This document shows positions 19,159 through 28,982 of a stretch of DNA of 64,000 bases, piece by piece. The stretch is taken from the NCBI RefSeq assembly GCF_003314435.2, contig NZ_QNVY02000005.1, positions 1 to 64,000 of the forward strand, written 5' to 3'. Within the stretch, counting starts at the first letter, position 1. Each line of letters begins with the position of its first letter. Below the pieces are notes generated by a model. The model worked only from the letters and a program-made list of their open reading frames with translations. It made no database searches and was not told the DNA's origin. Position numbers and translations under genes: made by a program. Origin of the DNA: Flavobacterium petrolei. Lineage in GTDB: Bacteria > Bacteroidota > Bacteroidia > Flavobacteriales > Flavobacteriaceae.

Positions 19159-21063
19159 ATGGAACAAAAGAAATTTGACCTCAATTCGATTATCGGTTTT
19201 GCATTAATTTTTGTTATTTTGGTTTTTATCATGTACCAAAATCAACCGGACCCGAAAGTGGTTGCAGCTGAAAAAGCACAAAAAGAGTTGTTAATTAGAG
19301 AAGCTAAAGCAAAAGAGTTAGAAGCTAAAACTGTGGCAAAAGCGACAGTTGCAGTAGCAACTACGGGAGATTCTACTCAATTGGCGCAATTGCAAAAGAC
19401 GCTAGGGAATTTTGCGTATTCAGCGACACTTCCTTCTGCGAAAGCGGGTGTTACCACTATCGAAAACGATTTGGTGAAGCTGACAATTGCCAATAAAGGA
19501 GGATATATTGTTGAAGCGACTTTGAAACAATTCGAAAAGTTTAAGAAAGGTTCCGGACAATTAGTTCAATTGGTAAAAGACAATAATGCCAATTTAAATG
19601 TGCAATTACTGACTAGTGATAACCGTACTTTAAACTCAAAAGATTTATATTTTGAACCTACTTTAACGAAAGTTGGAGCAGATCAAATATTGTCCATGAA
19701 ATTGAAAGCGGGAGCCAATGAATTCTTGGAGTACAAATACATTTTGAAGCCTAACGATTACATGATTGGTTTTGATATTCGTTCTCAAGGGTTGAATAAA
19801 GTATTGAATACTGCAAAACCATTGGATTTAGAATGGAATTTGAAAACCTACAGAAATGAGAAAAGTGTTTCCTATGAAGACAGATATACACTTCTGTATT
19901 TTGAGTATGGAGATAAAAAATTTGATTATGTAGGCGACGGAAAAGATAAAGAAGAGATTCCTGAAAATGTTAAATACATAGCTTTTAAACAACATTTTTT
20001 TTCAACTATATTATTGACAAATACTCCTTTTGCTAAATCATCTTTGAAATCGACTAAGTTGGTTTTAGATGAAAAAGTAGATACAATTTTCACGAAACAG
20101 TTTAAAGCTAATATTCCTTTAGCTTTTACTAATGGAGAATTAGACCACAAAATGAGTTGGTATTTTGGTCCGACGGATTACAAAACTTTAAAAGACTATG
20201 ATAAAAATTTAGACAAGATTATTCCTTTAGGTTGGGGTATTTTCGGCTGGATTAATAAGTTTATTTTTATCCCGTTATTCGGATTTTTAAGTTCTTACAT
20301 TGCTTACGGAATTGCGATTATCATTTTTACGATTCTAATAAAAATTGCAATGTCGCCTATCACTTTTAAATCGTTCTTGTCACAAGCGAAGATGAAAGTA
20401 TTGCGTCCTGAAATCACTGAGTTGGGAGAAAAATTCAAAAAAGACCCAATGAAAAAGCAACAGGAAACCATGAAGTTGTATAACAAAGCGGGAGTGAATC
20501 CTATGGCAGGTTGTATTCCAGCACTGATTCAGCTTCCTTTTATGTATGCTTCGTTTCAGTTTTTCCCTTCAGCTTTTGAGTTGAGACAAAAAAGTTTCCT
20601 TTGGGCAGATGATTTATCGTCTTTTGATGAAGTTATACGTTTGCCTTTCTATATTCCTTTTTACGGAAATCACATCAGTTTGTTTCCAGTACTGGCTTCG
20701 ATTGCGATTTTCTTCTATATGAAAATGACTTCTGGCGACCAACAAATGGCTGCTCCACAACAAGAAGGTATGCCGGATATGGCGAAGATGATGAAAATCA
20801 TGATTTATGTTTCGCCAATAATGATGTTGTTTTTCTTTAACAGTTATGGCGCAGGATTGAGTTTGTATAACTTTATTTCGAATCTGATTACCATTGGAAT
20901 TATGATTGTTATCAAGCGATACTTTATTGATAGTGATAAAATTCATGCTCAAATTCAAGAGAACAAATTGAAAGAGCCAAAGAAACAAGGTAAATTCCAG
21001 AAAAAATTGCAAGAAGTGATGGAACAAGCCGAAGCTCAAAAAGCACAACAGAAGAAAAAATAA
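19159..21063 (+). CDS. yidC: Membrane protein insertase YidC
   Basis: A 634-residue inner-membrane protein that inserts and folds membrane proteins alone or with the Sec translocon. An N-terminal membrane segment (residues 10-25) is followed by a large periplasmic beta domain (about 85-355) and a five-helix insertase core (about 365-610), with GFLSSYIAYGIAIIIF, AGCIPALIQLPFMYASFQFF and FFNSYGAGLSLYNFISNLI. The Lys/Gln-rich cytoplasmic tail is usual. It lies 55 bp after pyrG and may be cotranscribed; the spacer holds a low-complexity repeat of ACTTTAAA units. A shared terminator follows. Confidence 0.96.
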   Translation: MEQKKFDLNSIIGFALIFVILVFIMYQNQPDPKVVAAEKAQKELLIREAKAKELEAKTVAKATVAVATTGDSTQLAQLQKTLGNFAYSATLPSAKAGVTTIENDLVKLTIANKGGYIVEATLKQFEKFKKGSGQLVQLVKDNNANLNVQLLTSDNRTLNSKDLYFEPTLTKVGADQILSMKLKAGANEFLEYKYILKPNDYMIGFDIRSQGLNKVLNTAKPLDLEWNLKTYRNEKSVSYEDRYTLLYFEYGDKKFDYVGDGKDKEEIPENVKYIAFKQHFFSTILLTNTPFAKSSLKSTKLVLDEKVDTIFTKQFKANIPLAFTNGELDHKMSWYFGPTDYKTLKDYDKNLDKIIPLGWGIFGWINKFIFIPLFGFLSSYIAYGIAIIIFTILIKIAMSPITFKSFLSQAKMKVLRPEITELGEKFKKDPMKKQQETMKLYNKAGVNPMAGCIPALIQLPFMYASFQFFPSAFELRQKSFLWADDLSSFDEVIRLPFYIPFYGNHISLFPVLASIAIFFYMKMTSGDQQMAAPQQEGMPDMAKMMKIMIYVSPIMMLFFFNSYGAGLSLYNFISNLITIGIMIVIKRYFIDSDKIHAQIQENKLKEPKKQGKFQKKLQEVMEQAEAQKAQQKKK

Positions 21064-21068
21064 AACAA

Positions 21069-21102
21069 AAAAAAAGCTCTCAATTTTGAGAGCTTTTTTT
21101 TG
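21069..21102. terminator. Bidirectional intrinsic terminator
   Basis: AAAAGCTCTC and GAGAGCTTTT (21073-21082 and 21088-21097) form a stem with a short AATTT loop and A/T runs on both sides. It lies between yidC and the convergent fasciclin gene. Confidence 0.88.
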
Positions 21103-21111
21103 TTTTAAAAA

Positions 21112-22074
21112 TTACAGAATAGGTAATAGGACTTTGTCTATGGCATGAATGACACCATTGGAACATTGTACATCAGTTATGATAATATTTGAAATTCTGT
21201 TGTTAGCATCTTTAATTTTCGCGCCACCAGTAAGTTGAATTGTAAAAGTTTGTGCTGGTGTCAAAATTGGAGTTACAATTTGACCTTCTGTTAAACTTGC
21301 TGCTAAAACATTAGCTGGACTTACCACATGATATTGTAGAACTTTAGTCAGGTTTGCTGCTGAAACTCCTGCAATTCCTCCTGGAGCTAATTCAGTATTT
21401 AATGCAGTAAACGCAGCATTTGTAGGAGCAAAAACAGTAAATGGACCAGTTGCTGATAATGCAGTTATGAAATTGGGTTGACCTGATCGATTCAGCACAC
21501 TAACTAAAGTACTAAAATTGGCATTTGCAGCAGCATGAGTTACAATAGTTGGTAAATCAATAACTTTATCTACGATGTGTATTACGCCATTAGAAGCCAT
21601 GATGTCCGCAGTTGTAACTGTTGCAATTCCGTTGAGTTTCACTCCTGATGAGGCGTTAACATACATACTCAAGGTATTAGTCGTGGATGCAGTTCCTTTG
21701 GCAAGAGTTTTAATGTAGCCTGTAGTTAAATCGGTTGATTTTACTGCCCCAGTAACCACATGATTAAGTAAAATTTGTGTTAATGCTTCTTTTGGTACAT
21801 CATTTATTGTAGCATAAGAAGTTGTAGCTAGAAAAGCGGTAAAGGCTTCGTTAGTTGGTGCAAAAACAGTATATGGACCAGCTCCTTTTAAAGTAGTTGC
21901 TAAATCAGCCTTGACAAGTGCCTGAACTAAGATGCTTAAGTTAGCAGTCGCAGTTGCTTTTCCTGTAATGGTATTGTCTACAACTACATTGTTATCGTCA
22001 TCATCACACGATACAGCTGCGATTGAAAATAATACAATCAGAGCCCAATTTTTAATTTTAGATACATTTTTCAT
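21112..22074 (-). CDS. Fasciclin (FAS1) domain lipoprotein
   Basis: A 320-residue lipoprotein with a lipobox ending in Cys23 (IAAVSCDDDD); the Asp run after the Cys is common in flavobacterial surface lipoproteins. Two FAS1 domains follow, about residues 40-175 and 182-318. Each has the H1 motif (GPYTVFAPTNEAFTAF and GPFTVFAPTNAAFTAL) and the H2-type end (SNGVIHIVDKVIDLP and SNGVIHAIDKVLLP). FAS1 domains mediate adhesion, so a role in cell-surface or matrix adhesion is likely. The two domains are close in sequence and probably arose by internal duplication. The 466 bp upstream are non-coding and may carry its regulation. Confidence 0.93.
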   Translation of the reverse strand: MKNVSKIKNWALIVLFSIAAVSCDDDDNNVVVDNTITGKATATANLSILVQALVKADLATTLKGAGPYTVFAPTNEAFTAFLATTSYATINDVPKEALTQILLNHVVTGAVKSTDLTTGYIKTLAKGTASTTNTLSMYVNASSGVKLNGIATVTTADIMASNGVIHIVDKVIDLPTIVTHAAANANFSTLVSVLNRSGQPNFITALSATGPFTVFAPTNAAFTALNTELAPGGIAGVSAANLTKVLQYHVVSPANVLAASLTEGQIVTPILTPAQTFTIQLTGGAKIKDANNRISNIIITDVQCSNGVIHAIDKVLLPIL

Positions 22075-22540
22075 AGTGTTTGTTGTTTATTTGTTTCCTC
22101 TAAATTAGTAAACTGATTTCTAATTTTGTTTATTTTTTATCTAAAAATGATAAACAATGTGAAAATTTATTATTTTTTTTAAAGTTGTTTAATTTTTATT
22201 TTAACTGCATAAAATAGTATTTAACACGTTGTTGTTCAATATTATATGGGTTTTAGGGTTATTTTCAATACACTATTAGAAAAGAATAGTAACAGGATGC
22301 TTAAACAATTTATAAATTGCTTTATTTTAAATATTTGTAGAGATAATTATTTCAATATCACGAAGCGAATTGGTTGGGTTTAAAGTTTGAAATTTGCTGT
22401 GATTTTGTGTTGACTTAAAAGAAGAGTGTATTTTATTTGTGAAATAATAGAGCGAGCACCAACTCTAATAAATTCGTATTTTTGCTAAAATAAAAAAGAA
22501 GATTCTCAGTTTTAAAGTGAGGACTAAATACAGAGTAGTA
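22075..22540. other. Intergenic region, AT-rich
   Basis: About 460 bp between divergent genes. No conserved coding frame is seen. A TAnnTTTG box (TATTTTTG, 22477-22484) lies 56 bases before the downstream start at 22541 and could be its -7 element, though no -33 TTTG is correctly spaced. Confidence 0.5.
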
Positions 22541-23254
22541 ATGATAAAATATAAGATTAGTTTTTTTGCCTTTTTGATTTTTGCGCTTTTGAGCCAAAAT
22601 GTTATATCGCAAACCGATTTTAATAAATTAGATGCAAAAGGGAAAAAGCACGGGGTATGGAAAGGGTTTTATGCGGAATCTAAACGCTCAAGATATGAAG
22701 GGACTTTTGAGCACGGAAAAGAAATAGGAATTTTTAATTTTTTTGATGACACTAAAGCTAAATCTATAATTGCCACAAGGGAATTTAATGCAAAAGACAA
22801 TTCGGCTTATACCATTTTTTATGATCAGAATAAAAATAAAGTCAGTGAAGGGAAAGTGGTCAATAAAGTATTTGAAGGACAATGGAAATATTACCATCTA
22901 GCCTCTAAAAATATAATGACAACGGAATACTACAGCAAAGGTAAGTTGGAAGGTTTGCGTACCGTTTTTTATCTAAGTGGTAAAATTGCGGAAGAAATTA
23001 ATTATAAAAATAATTTAAAAAATGGTTTTTATAAAAAATACACCGAAAAAGGTATTCTGTTGGAAGAGTCTATTTTCAAGAATGATCAATATAGCGGTTT
23101 GGCAATCTTTAGAGATTCTGATGGGAATATGGTTTCTAAAGGGCAATTTGTAAATGGAAAGAAAGCTGGAATTTGGCAGTTTTTTGAGAAAGGAGAATTA
23201 GTAAAAGAAATGAATATGAGCTTTCCGGAAAATGCAACAAAATCTAAATTGTAA
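22541..23254 (+). CDS. Secreted MORN-repeat (YwqK-like) protein
   Basis: A 237-residue protein with a signal peptide (residues 1-24, NVISQ). From about residue 30 to 225 it has MORN-type repeats, short beta hairpins of the form [Y/F]xxGKxEGxWxxF: GKKHGVWKGFYAES, YYSKGKLEGLRTVFYLSG, NNLKNGFYKKYTEKG and FVNGKKAGIWQFFEKGELV. The family is often labelled YwqK-like antitoxin, a name that says little here because this copy is secreted and has no toxin partner. The ATG at 22541 was preferred to a GTG eight codons earlier. Cellular role unknown; probably a periplasmic or surface scaffold. Confidence 0.85.
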   Translation: MIKYKISFFAFLIFALLSQNVISQTDFNKLDAKGKKHGVWKGFYAESKRSRYEGTFEHGKEIGIFNFFDDTKAKSIIATREFNAKDNSAYTIFYDQNKNKVSEGKVVNKVFEGQWKYYHLASKNIMTTEYYSKGKLEGLRTVFYLSGKIAEEINYKNNLKNGFYKKYTEKGILLEESIFKNDQYSGLAIFRDSDGNMVSKGQFVNGKKAGIWQFFEKGELVKEMNMSFPENATKSKL

Positions 23255-23565
23255 TTTTTTTTAAAAATTAATTATTTTGACATAAAATAATTTTCGGTAA
23301 AATTAGTTATGATTTAATAATAGATTTATTTTTATTCAAATTCTTAATGGATAAATTTAACAAGACGAATAATTCAATTTTTCACTTGTTAATTAATTGC
23401 TAATGAGTGTATTGATATTGTGTAAAAGGTTTAGTTTTGCAAAATTTAATTTATAAATTGTAATCAAAACGTACTAGCTTTGTCTTAGTTTAGTATTGCA
23501 TTACGTTTATAAAAGAGTCTGTAGCCCTCTAATATTTTAGATAAATAAAACGTAATATAGATAAA
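23255..23565. other. Intergenic region, no feature recognised
   Basis: About 310 AT-rich bases between two forward-strand genes. No coding frame, hairpin terminator or strong promoter match was found. Confidence 0.5.
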
Positions 23566-24186
23566 ATGAAAAAACTTTTTTTTGTTTTAATGTCAATTGT
23601 AATGTTGATGTTTAGTATCAAAATTTTGTCAAAAAACACTAATGATAGTACCATAATTTCGGTGTTTAATAATGCTACAGAGGAAAAACTTTTTAATCGA
23701 GCAAAAATTATTAAGAAATTTATTGTCAATAATTCTAAATATAATAATGAAATCGCTTTCATTATTGATATGAAGATTATGTCTGGGAAAAATAGATTTT
23801 TTGTCTATGACTTAAAGAACAATGTAATAATCGATCAAGGTTTGGTTGCTCATGGTATTGGCTCACAAACACAAACTGAAGGTGAACTAATTTTCAGCAA
23901 TGAACCTAATTCTCTTTCTACCTCATTAGGTAAGTACAGTATAGGATCCAGCTATAATGGGCAATTTGGAAAATCATACAAATTATTCGGCTTAGAGGAA
24001 ACAAATAATAAAGCTTTTGCGAGAAATATTGTTCTTCATAAATATTCTAAAGTGCCTTTTGGAGAACAAGAGAGTCCAATTTGTAAAAGTTTTGGCTGTC
24101 CAATGATAAATGTGGAATTTTATAAAAGAATTGAAAAGTTAATTGATAATTCAAAAACAAATATCATTTTAGATATTTTCTATTGA
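23566..24186 (+). CDS. L,D-transpeptidase-like catalytic domain protein (YkuD_2)
   Basis: A 206-residue secreted protein; the N-terminal hydrophobic segment (residues 3-20) is a signal peptide or anchor. The rest matches the murein L,D-transpeptidase catalytic-domain family often called YkuD_2: the HGIGSQTQTEGELIFSN and SSLG-like segment (LSTSLGKYSIG), IVLHKYSKVPFG with the active-site-region His, and ESPICKSFGCPMI, where the Cys of SFGCP is the expected nucleophile. It probably acts on periplasmic peptidoglycan peptides. It stands alone with its own terminator. Base composition is somewhat more AT-rich than its neighbours. Confidence 0.88.
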   Translation: MKKLFFVLMSIVMLMFSIKILSKNTNDSTIISVFNNATEEKLFNRAKIIKKFIVNNSKYNNEIAFIIDMKIMSGKNRFFVYDLKNNVIIDQGLVAHGIGSQTQTEGELIFSNEPNSLSTSLGKYSIGSSYNGQFGKSYKLFGLEETNNKAFARNIVLHKYSKVPFGEQESPICKSFGCPMINVEFYKRIEKLIDNSKTNIILDIFY

Positions 24187-24216
24187 TAATACAATAAAGG
24201 TAAAATGTGCACTATA

Positions 24217-24252
24217 AAAACCTCATTCAAGAAATTCTGAATGAGGTTTTTT
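24217..24252 (+). terminator. Intrinsic terminator
   Basis: AAAACCTCATTCA (24217-24229) and TGAATGAGGTTTT (24238-24250) form a perfect 13-bp stem with an 8-base loop, followed by T residues. Confidence 0.9.
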
Positions 24253-24652
24253 GATTAGCGTTTTATTTTAAAGCAACGATTTTGCGACCGAATGAAACCT
24301 TTTGTCAATCAAATTATTTACAGAAGTTGCTTCAATAATATTTTTGACACTTTCTAAAATGGATCATTCAGCAACAGTAGCAGCACTTTTTTTAAATTAT
24401 TCCGTTGACTATTTTAGAGAAGAATGTAATTAAAAAAAGCAAAATTGGCTGATCTTTATTTGTTTCTAATTCAAATCAATTAGCATCTTATTAAAATTTT
24501 CACTTCATATTTAGTTCATTTTGATCTTTAAAAACGCAGATTACTGGTTCTGGAAATGTAACAAAATCGGATACAATTAACTTTATAGATAACAAATACT
24601 CTTGCAAATCTTTTGTAACTTTGGACCCTTATAAAATTATAATTTTTTGAAG
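24253..24652. other. Intergenic region with a possible gene remnant on the reverse strand
   Basis: No intact gene is seen. On the reverse strand, roughly 24405 down to 24271, a single frame reads FKKSAATVAE, then a stop, then SILESVKNIIEATSVNNLID and a short continuation to a stop codon. It has no start codon, so if it was ever coding it is now broken. It may equally be chance. Confidence 0.3.
24616..24623 (+). promoter_or_regulatory. Candidate -7 box for mnmA
   Basis: TAACTTTG matches TAnnTTTG and lies 29 bases before the mnmA ATG. A well-spaced -33 TTTG is not seen. Confidence 0.45.
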
Positions 24653-25840
24653 ATGAAGCGTGTTGTTGTAGGACTTTCCGGAGGTGTAGATTCAAGTGTT
24701 GCAGCTTATTTGTTGCAAGAACAAGGATATGAAGTAATAGGTCTTTTTATGAAGAATTGGCATGACGATTCAGTCACTATTTCTAATGAATGCCCGTGGC
24801 TGGAAGACAGTAATGATGCATTACTTGTTGCCGAAAAATTAGGAATTCCATTTCAAACTGTTGATTTAAGCGAAGAATACCAGGAGAAAATCGTGGACTA
24901 TATGTTCAGTGAATATGAAAAAGGAAGAACTCCAAACCCTGATGTACTCTGTAATCGTGAAATAAAATTTGAGGTTTTCATGAAAATTGCATTGAGTTTG
25001 GGCGCTGATTTTGTAGCTACAGGACATTATTGCCAGAAAACCGAAATCGAAAAGAATGGAGAAACGATTTATCAATTAATAGCCGGTGCAGATACTAATA
25101 AAGATCAGTCGTATTTTCTATGTCAATTATCACAAGAGCAATTGGCTAAATCTTTATTTCCTATTGGAGAATTAACAAAACCTGAGGTTCGTGAAATAGC
25201 CGCTAAAATGGATTTGATTACTGCCGAAAAGAAAGATTCGCAAGGTTTATGTTTTATTGGAAAAGTACGTTTGCCTGAATTTTTACAACAAAAATTGCAG
25301 CCCAAAGATGGGATTATAATTCAAATAGATAAAAATGATCCTGTTTACAGTTCTGAATTACAAGAAGGATTAAGTATTAAGGATACTTTAAAATCAGAAG
25401 CAAGAAAAATTCCGTATACGCCACAAATGGGGAAAGTAGTAGGGAAGCATCAAGGGGCCCATTATTTTACTATTGGACAACGAAAAGGATTAAATGTAGG
25501 AGGAACAACGGATCCATTATTTATTATCGCCACGAATGTTGAAACCAATACAATTTATACCGGATTAACCAGTCAGCATCCCGGATTATTCAAGAAAGCA
25601 TTGCGTATTGAGAAAGATGAAGTACATTGGATTCGTAAAGATTTGGCTTTGGCCAATGGAGAAACAATGGAGGTAATGGCAAGAATACGGTACAGACAGC
25701 CCTTACAAAAAGCTATTTTACATCAATTTGAAAATGAAATGTACATAGCTTTTAATGAACCACAATCCGCCATAACCGAAGGGCAATTTGCAGCTTGGTA
25801 TTTAGGTGAAGAATTAGTTGGTTCTGGTGTAATTTCTTAG
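24653..25840 (+). CDS. mnmA: tRNA 2-thiouridine(34) synthase MnmA
   Basis: A 395-residue cytoplasmic enzyme that thiolates U34 of Lys, Glu and Gln tRNAs, using sulfur relayed as persulfide. It has the PP-loop [15 protein letters not shown] near residue 8, the first catalytic Cys in [12 protein letters not shown] near 100, [14 protein letters not shown] and the second catalytic Cys in [10 protein letters not shown] near 200. The C-terminal beta-barrel domain follows ([20 protein letters not shown]). The ATG at 24653 was chosen over a TTG two codons before. It is a single-gene unit as far as spacing shows. Confidence 0.96.
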   Translation: MKRVVVGLSGGVDSSVAAYLLQEQGYEVIGLFMKNWHDDSVTISNECPWLEDSNDALLVAEKLGIPFQTVDLSEEYQEKIVDYMFSEYEKGRTPNPDVLCNREIKFEVFMKIALSLGADFVATGHYCQKTEIEKNGETIYQLIAGADTNKDQSYFLCQLSQEQLAKSLFPIGELTKPEVREIAAKMDLITAEKKDSQGLCFIGKVRLPEFLQQKLQPKDGIIIQIDKNDPVYSSELQEGLSIKDTLKSEARKIPYTPQMGKVVGKHQGAHYFTIGQRKGLNVGGTTDPLFIIATNVETNTIYTGLTSQHPGLFKKALRIEKDEVHWIRKDLALANGETMEVMARIRYRQPLQKAILHQFENEMYIAFNEPQSAITEGQFAAWYLGEELVGSGVIS

Positions 25841-25965
25841 TTTAGTGCTGTATTTTAATTTCAATAAACGTTTCCTTTGATATAAGTAGGAGTGTCATAG
25901 AAAACTGCAATCTTGTTTCTAACCAGTGGAATTTAGCATATTTATGGCTTAACAAATAAAGTTTT

Positions 25966-27579
25966 ATGAGAAAATTTTACTTATTTCTTTTTCTAATCAT
26001 TGCTACTGCAGGTTTTTCACAACAGGATGCTTGGGTATATTTTAATGCAAAACCCAATTCTCGGTTTTTTTCTGATTCACCATTAAATATGCTCTCTCAA
26101 AGAGCATTGGACAGAAGAGGCAATCAAAGTATTGCCCTAGATTATAAAGATGTTCCAGTAGAAGCAACTTATATCAGTCAAATAAAATCAGTTGTAGGAA
26201 TTACTGTCATGGCAAAATCCAAATGGCTCAACGCAATTCATGTTCGAGGGGAACAAGCGGCTATAAATTCGTTAGCCCTATTTTCTTTTGTCAATAAAGT
26301 TGATTTTGCGGACAAATCGTTAAATCAATTGGGAAAAATTGCAAAATCCACGAAGGTAAAAAAGGGAAATAAAACGAAGAAAACTAAAATTGACTATGCT
26401 TATGGATCCTCATCGAATCAAATTAAGATGCTTAATGGACAACTATTGCATCAGCAGAATTATACCGGGTCAGGAAAAATAATTGCAATATTGGATGCTG
26501 GTTACCCAGGAGTAAACACCACACAGCCTTTTCAAAGATTAAGAGATAATGACCAAATTTTGGGTGGTTATAACTTTGTTCTTAGAGATTCAAATTTTTA
26601 TACAGGTTCTTCACATGGAACATCTGTGCTTTCCACAATTGGAGGATACAAAGAGAACTCGTTAGTGGGAACGGCGCCTGATGCCTCTTATTATTTATTT
26701 ATAACAGAAGATGACACCTCTGAGAATCCTGTGGAAGAATCCCTTTGGGTTGAAGCTGCAGAAAAAGCAGATAGTTTAGGGGTAGATATTATCAATACTT
26801 CTTTGGGTTATTTTGATTTTGATAATGAGGCTTACAATCATACCTACAGTGAAATGAATGGCGCAACAGCATTTATGTCTCGCGGTGCTGAAATTGCATT
26901 TAGCCGAGGAATGATTTTAGTTACTTCAGCTGGTAATTCAGGAAATTCATCAGATCCACATATTGCTGTTCCTGCTGATGCTGTTTCGGTGCTTTCTGTT
27001 GGAGCAGTAACAGCTTCTGAAATAATAACTTCATTCAGTTCAACAGGGCCATCTTTTGACGGAAGGATAAAACCGGATGTCATGGCGCAAGGGCAAGCTG
27101 CTATAGTTTCAGATGCAGCAGGTAATATTGTAACAGCAAACGGAACTTCTTTTTCGGGTCCAATCATGGCGGGAATGGTAGCTTGTTTATGGCAGGCGTT
27201 TCCACAAAAAACAAATCAGGAAATCAGAGCATTAATACTACAATCATCCGATAAATTTTTGGTGCCAAATAATCAATATGGATATGGTATCCCAGATTTT
27301 GGATTGGCGGTTAGCAATGGATTAGCTTCAACATCTGTTTTGAAAGACGATTTTATAATTTATCCCAACCCGGCAAGTGATTTTGTTTCGGTTTCTTTAC
27401 CGGCAAAGTTTGAAATGGGAACCGTTTTTATTTTTACCATTTTGGGACAAAAAATATTTGAACAAAAAATCACTTCTCAATCATCAATTATTTCATTGAA
27501 ATCTCTTGAAAAAGGAATGTATCTTTATAAAATGGAATCTATCGGTTTCTCTAAAACGGGAAAAATAATAAAACAATAA
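25966..27579 (+). CDS. Subtilisin-like serine protease with type IX sorting domain
   Basis: A 537-residue S8 family peptidase. The signal peptide (about 1-18) is followed by a propeptide-like region, then the catalytic domain with Asp177 in AILDAGYPG, His217 in GSSHGTSVLSTIGG and Ser395 in NGTSFSGPIMAGM. A short basic linker (KVKKGNKTKKTKI, near residue 126) lies before the catalytic part. The end, from about residue 462 (DFIIYPNPASDFVSVSLP to KTGKIIKQ), is a type A C-terminal sorting domain that directs secretion by the type IX system across the outer membrane. It is therefore a secreted or surface-attached protease. Pairing with gldI in this genome fits a gliding, protein-degrading flavobacterium. 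Confidence 0.95.
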   Translation: MRKFYLFLFLIIATAGFSQQDAWVYFNAKPNSRFFSDSPLNMLSQRALDRRGNQSIALDYKDVPVEATYISQIKSVVGITVMAKSKWLNAIHVRGEQAAINSLALFSFVNKVDFADKSLNQLGKIAKSTKVKKGNKTKKTKIDYAYGSSSNQIKMLNGQLLHQQNYTGSGKIIAILDAGYPGVNTTQPFQRLRDNDQILGGYNFVLRDSNFYTGSSHGTSVLSTIGGYKENSLVGTAPDASYYLFITEDDTSENPVEESLWVEAAEKADSLGVDIINTSLGYFDFDNEAYNHTYSEMNGATAFMSRGAEIAFSRGMILVTSAGNSGNSSDPHIAVPADAVSVLSVGAVTASEIITSFSSTGPSFDGRIKPDVMAQGQAAIVSDAAGNIVTANGTSFSGPIMAGMVACLWQAFPQKTNQEIRALILQSSDKFLVPNNQYGYGIPDFGLAVSNGLASTSVLKDDFIIYPNPASDFVSVSLPAKFEMGTVFIFTILGQKIFEQKITSQSSIISLKSLEKGMYLYKMESIGFSKTGKIIKQ

Positions 27580-27594
27580 TAGCATTATTACCAC

Positions 27595-28539
27595 ATGAAT
27601 AAAATCACAGCACTTTTTAAAATTAAATACCCAATTATTCAAGGAGGAATGATTTGGAACAGTGGATATAAATTAGCAAGTGCTGTCAGTAATGCTGGGG
27701 GTTTGGGATTGATTGGTGCTGGTTCTATGTATCCTGAAGTGTTACGCGAACACATTCAGAAATGTAAAAAAGCCACTTCAAATCCTTTTGGAGTAAATGT
27801 TCCAATGTTGTATCCCAACATTGAAGAAATCATGAAAATCATTGTTGAAGAAGGCGTAAAAATCGTTTTTACTTCGGCTGGAAATCCTAAAACATGGACT
27901 TCGTATTTAAAAGAAAATGGCATTACAGTTGTGCATGTAGTCAGCAGTTCTGTATTTGCTTTGAAGGCACAAGATGCAGGTGTTGATGCTATAGTTGCTG
28001 AAGGTTTTGAAGCCGGAGGACATAACGGAAGAGAAGAAACTACCACACTTGCGCTGATTCCTATCGTGAAAGAAAAAATAAAAATTCCATTAATTGCTGC
28101 TGGGGGTATTGCTACTGGTCGTGGAATGTTAGCCGTTATGATTCTTGGTGCAGATGGAGTTCAGGTTGGAAGTAGATTTGCAGCATCTTTGGAATCATCA
28201 GCTCATGAAAATTTCAAGGAAACTATCATAAATACTAAGGAAGGTGATACACAATTGACTTTGAAAGAACTCGCTCCAGTGCGCTTAATTAAAAATAAAT
28301 TTTATCAAGATGTTCAGGATTTATATGAAAAATGTCCAACAACGGAAGATTTAGTTGTTTTATTAGGAAGAGCAAGAGCAAAAAGAGGTATGTTCGAAGG
28401 AGATTTAGTTGAAGGAGAATTAGAAATAGGACAAATTGCAGGGATTATTCATGAAATAAAGCCAGCGGGAGAAATCATTAAGGAGATGATATTCGATTTT
28501 CAAACTGCTAGGAAAGAAGTAGTAAATTTTGATTTTTAA
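27595..28539 (+). CDS. Nitronate monooxygenase / flavin-dependent oxidoreductase
   Basis: A 314-residue TIM-barrel flavoprotein of the 2-nitropropane dioxygenase family. Markers are KYPIIQGGMIWNS at the start, NAGGLGLIGAGS, NPFGVNVPML, VDAIVAEGFEAGGHNGR (FMN region) and PLIAAGGIATGRGMLAVMIL with GADGVQVGSRFAA for phosphate binding. Members oxidise nitronates to aldehyde plus nitrite, while some are enoyl-ACP reductase (FabK)-like; the two cannot be separated with certainty by eye. It starts 16 bp after the protease gene and overlaps nothing, with the next small gene 4 bp after it, so the three may be cotranscribed. Confidence 0.9.
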   Translation: MNKITALFKIKYPIIQGGMIWNSGYKLASAVSNAGGLGLIGAGSMYPEVLREHIQKCKKATSNPFGVNVPMLYPNIEEIMKIIVEEGVKIVFTSAGNPKTWTSYLKENGITVVHVVSSSVFALKAQDAGVDAIVAEGFEAGGHNGREETTTLALIPIVKEKIKIPLIAAGGIATGRGMLAVMILGADGVQVGSRFAASLESSAHENFKETIINTKEGDTQLTLKELAPVRLIKNKFYQDVQDLYEKCPTTEDLVVLLGRARAKRGMFEGDLVEGELEIGQIAGIIHEIKPAGEIIKEMIFDFQTARKEVVNFDF

Positions 28540-28542
28540 ATA

Positions 28543-28953
28543 ATGAATAAAACAAAAATATATATAATCTTGTTTTTTTTGGTTCTAGGTTTGCAAAATT
28601 CCTTTGGACAAAATTATAAGTTTAAAACCTCGGGCTTTAGTGTTTTGGAAAAAAATGAAAAGGGGAAATGGGGCAAATGGTCTGATTTGAATTTGGTAAA
28701 TTTATTAGTGACATTGGACACTAACAAAAGTAGGATAGTAATTTATTCTCAGATTATTCAATTATTTGAAATTATTGAGTATCAGGAAATTGAGGAAAAT
28801 GATGCTGATATTGTATATTCTTTTTCCTGTAAAGATAATGAAGGAGTCAATTGTACCCTTTCAATCATTACCCGAAAAAAGCAAGATAACAGGAAACAAT
28901 TGTACATCAATTATGACAATAGGATTGTTGTTTATAATATTTTCAACATGTAA
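28543..28953 (+). CDS. Small secreted protein of unknown function
   Basis: A 136-residue protein with a signal peptide (residues 1-22, NSFGQ). The mature part has strand-like segments typical of a small beta domain (KSRIVIYSQIIQLFEIIEYQ, then a Cys-bearing VYSFSCKDNEGVNCTLSIIT). It resembles conserved flavobacterial proteins that lack a family name. It begins 4 bp after the nitronate monooxygenase gene and is probably cotranscribed. Function unknown. Confidence 0.75.
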   Translation: MNKTKIYIILFFLVLGLQNSFGQNYKFKTSGFSVLEKNEKGKWGKWSDLNLVNLLVTLDTNKSRIVIYSQIIQLFEIIEYQEIEENDADIVYSFSCKDNEGVNCTLSIITRKKQDNRKQLYINYDNRIVVYNIFNM

Positions 28954-28982
28954 AAAGGGTCTTCTTATGTTTTTTTTATTAA

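Noticed and set aside
20614..21048. 144-codon antisense frame within yidC
   Set aside because: Shadow of the conserved insertase core; no start context or similarity.
22245..22383. Short forward frame beginning MGFRVIFNTLLEKN between the fasciclin and MORN genes
   Set aside because: Only about 45 codons, no upstream signals and no protein-like pattern; likely chance in AT-rich sequence.
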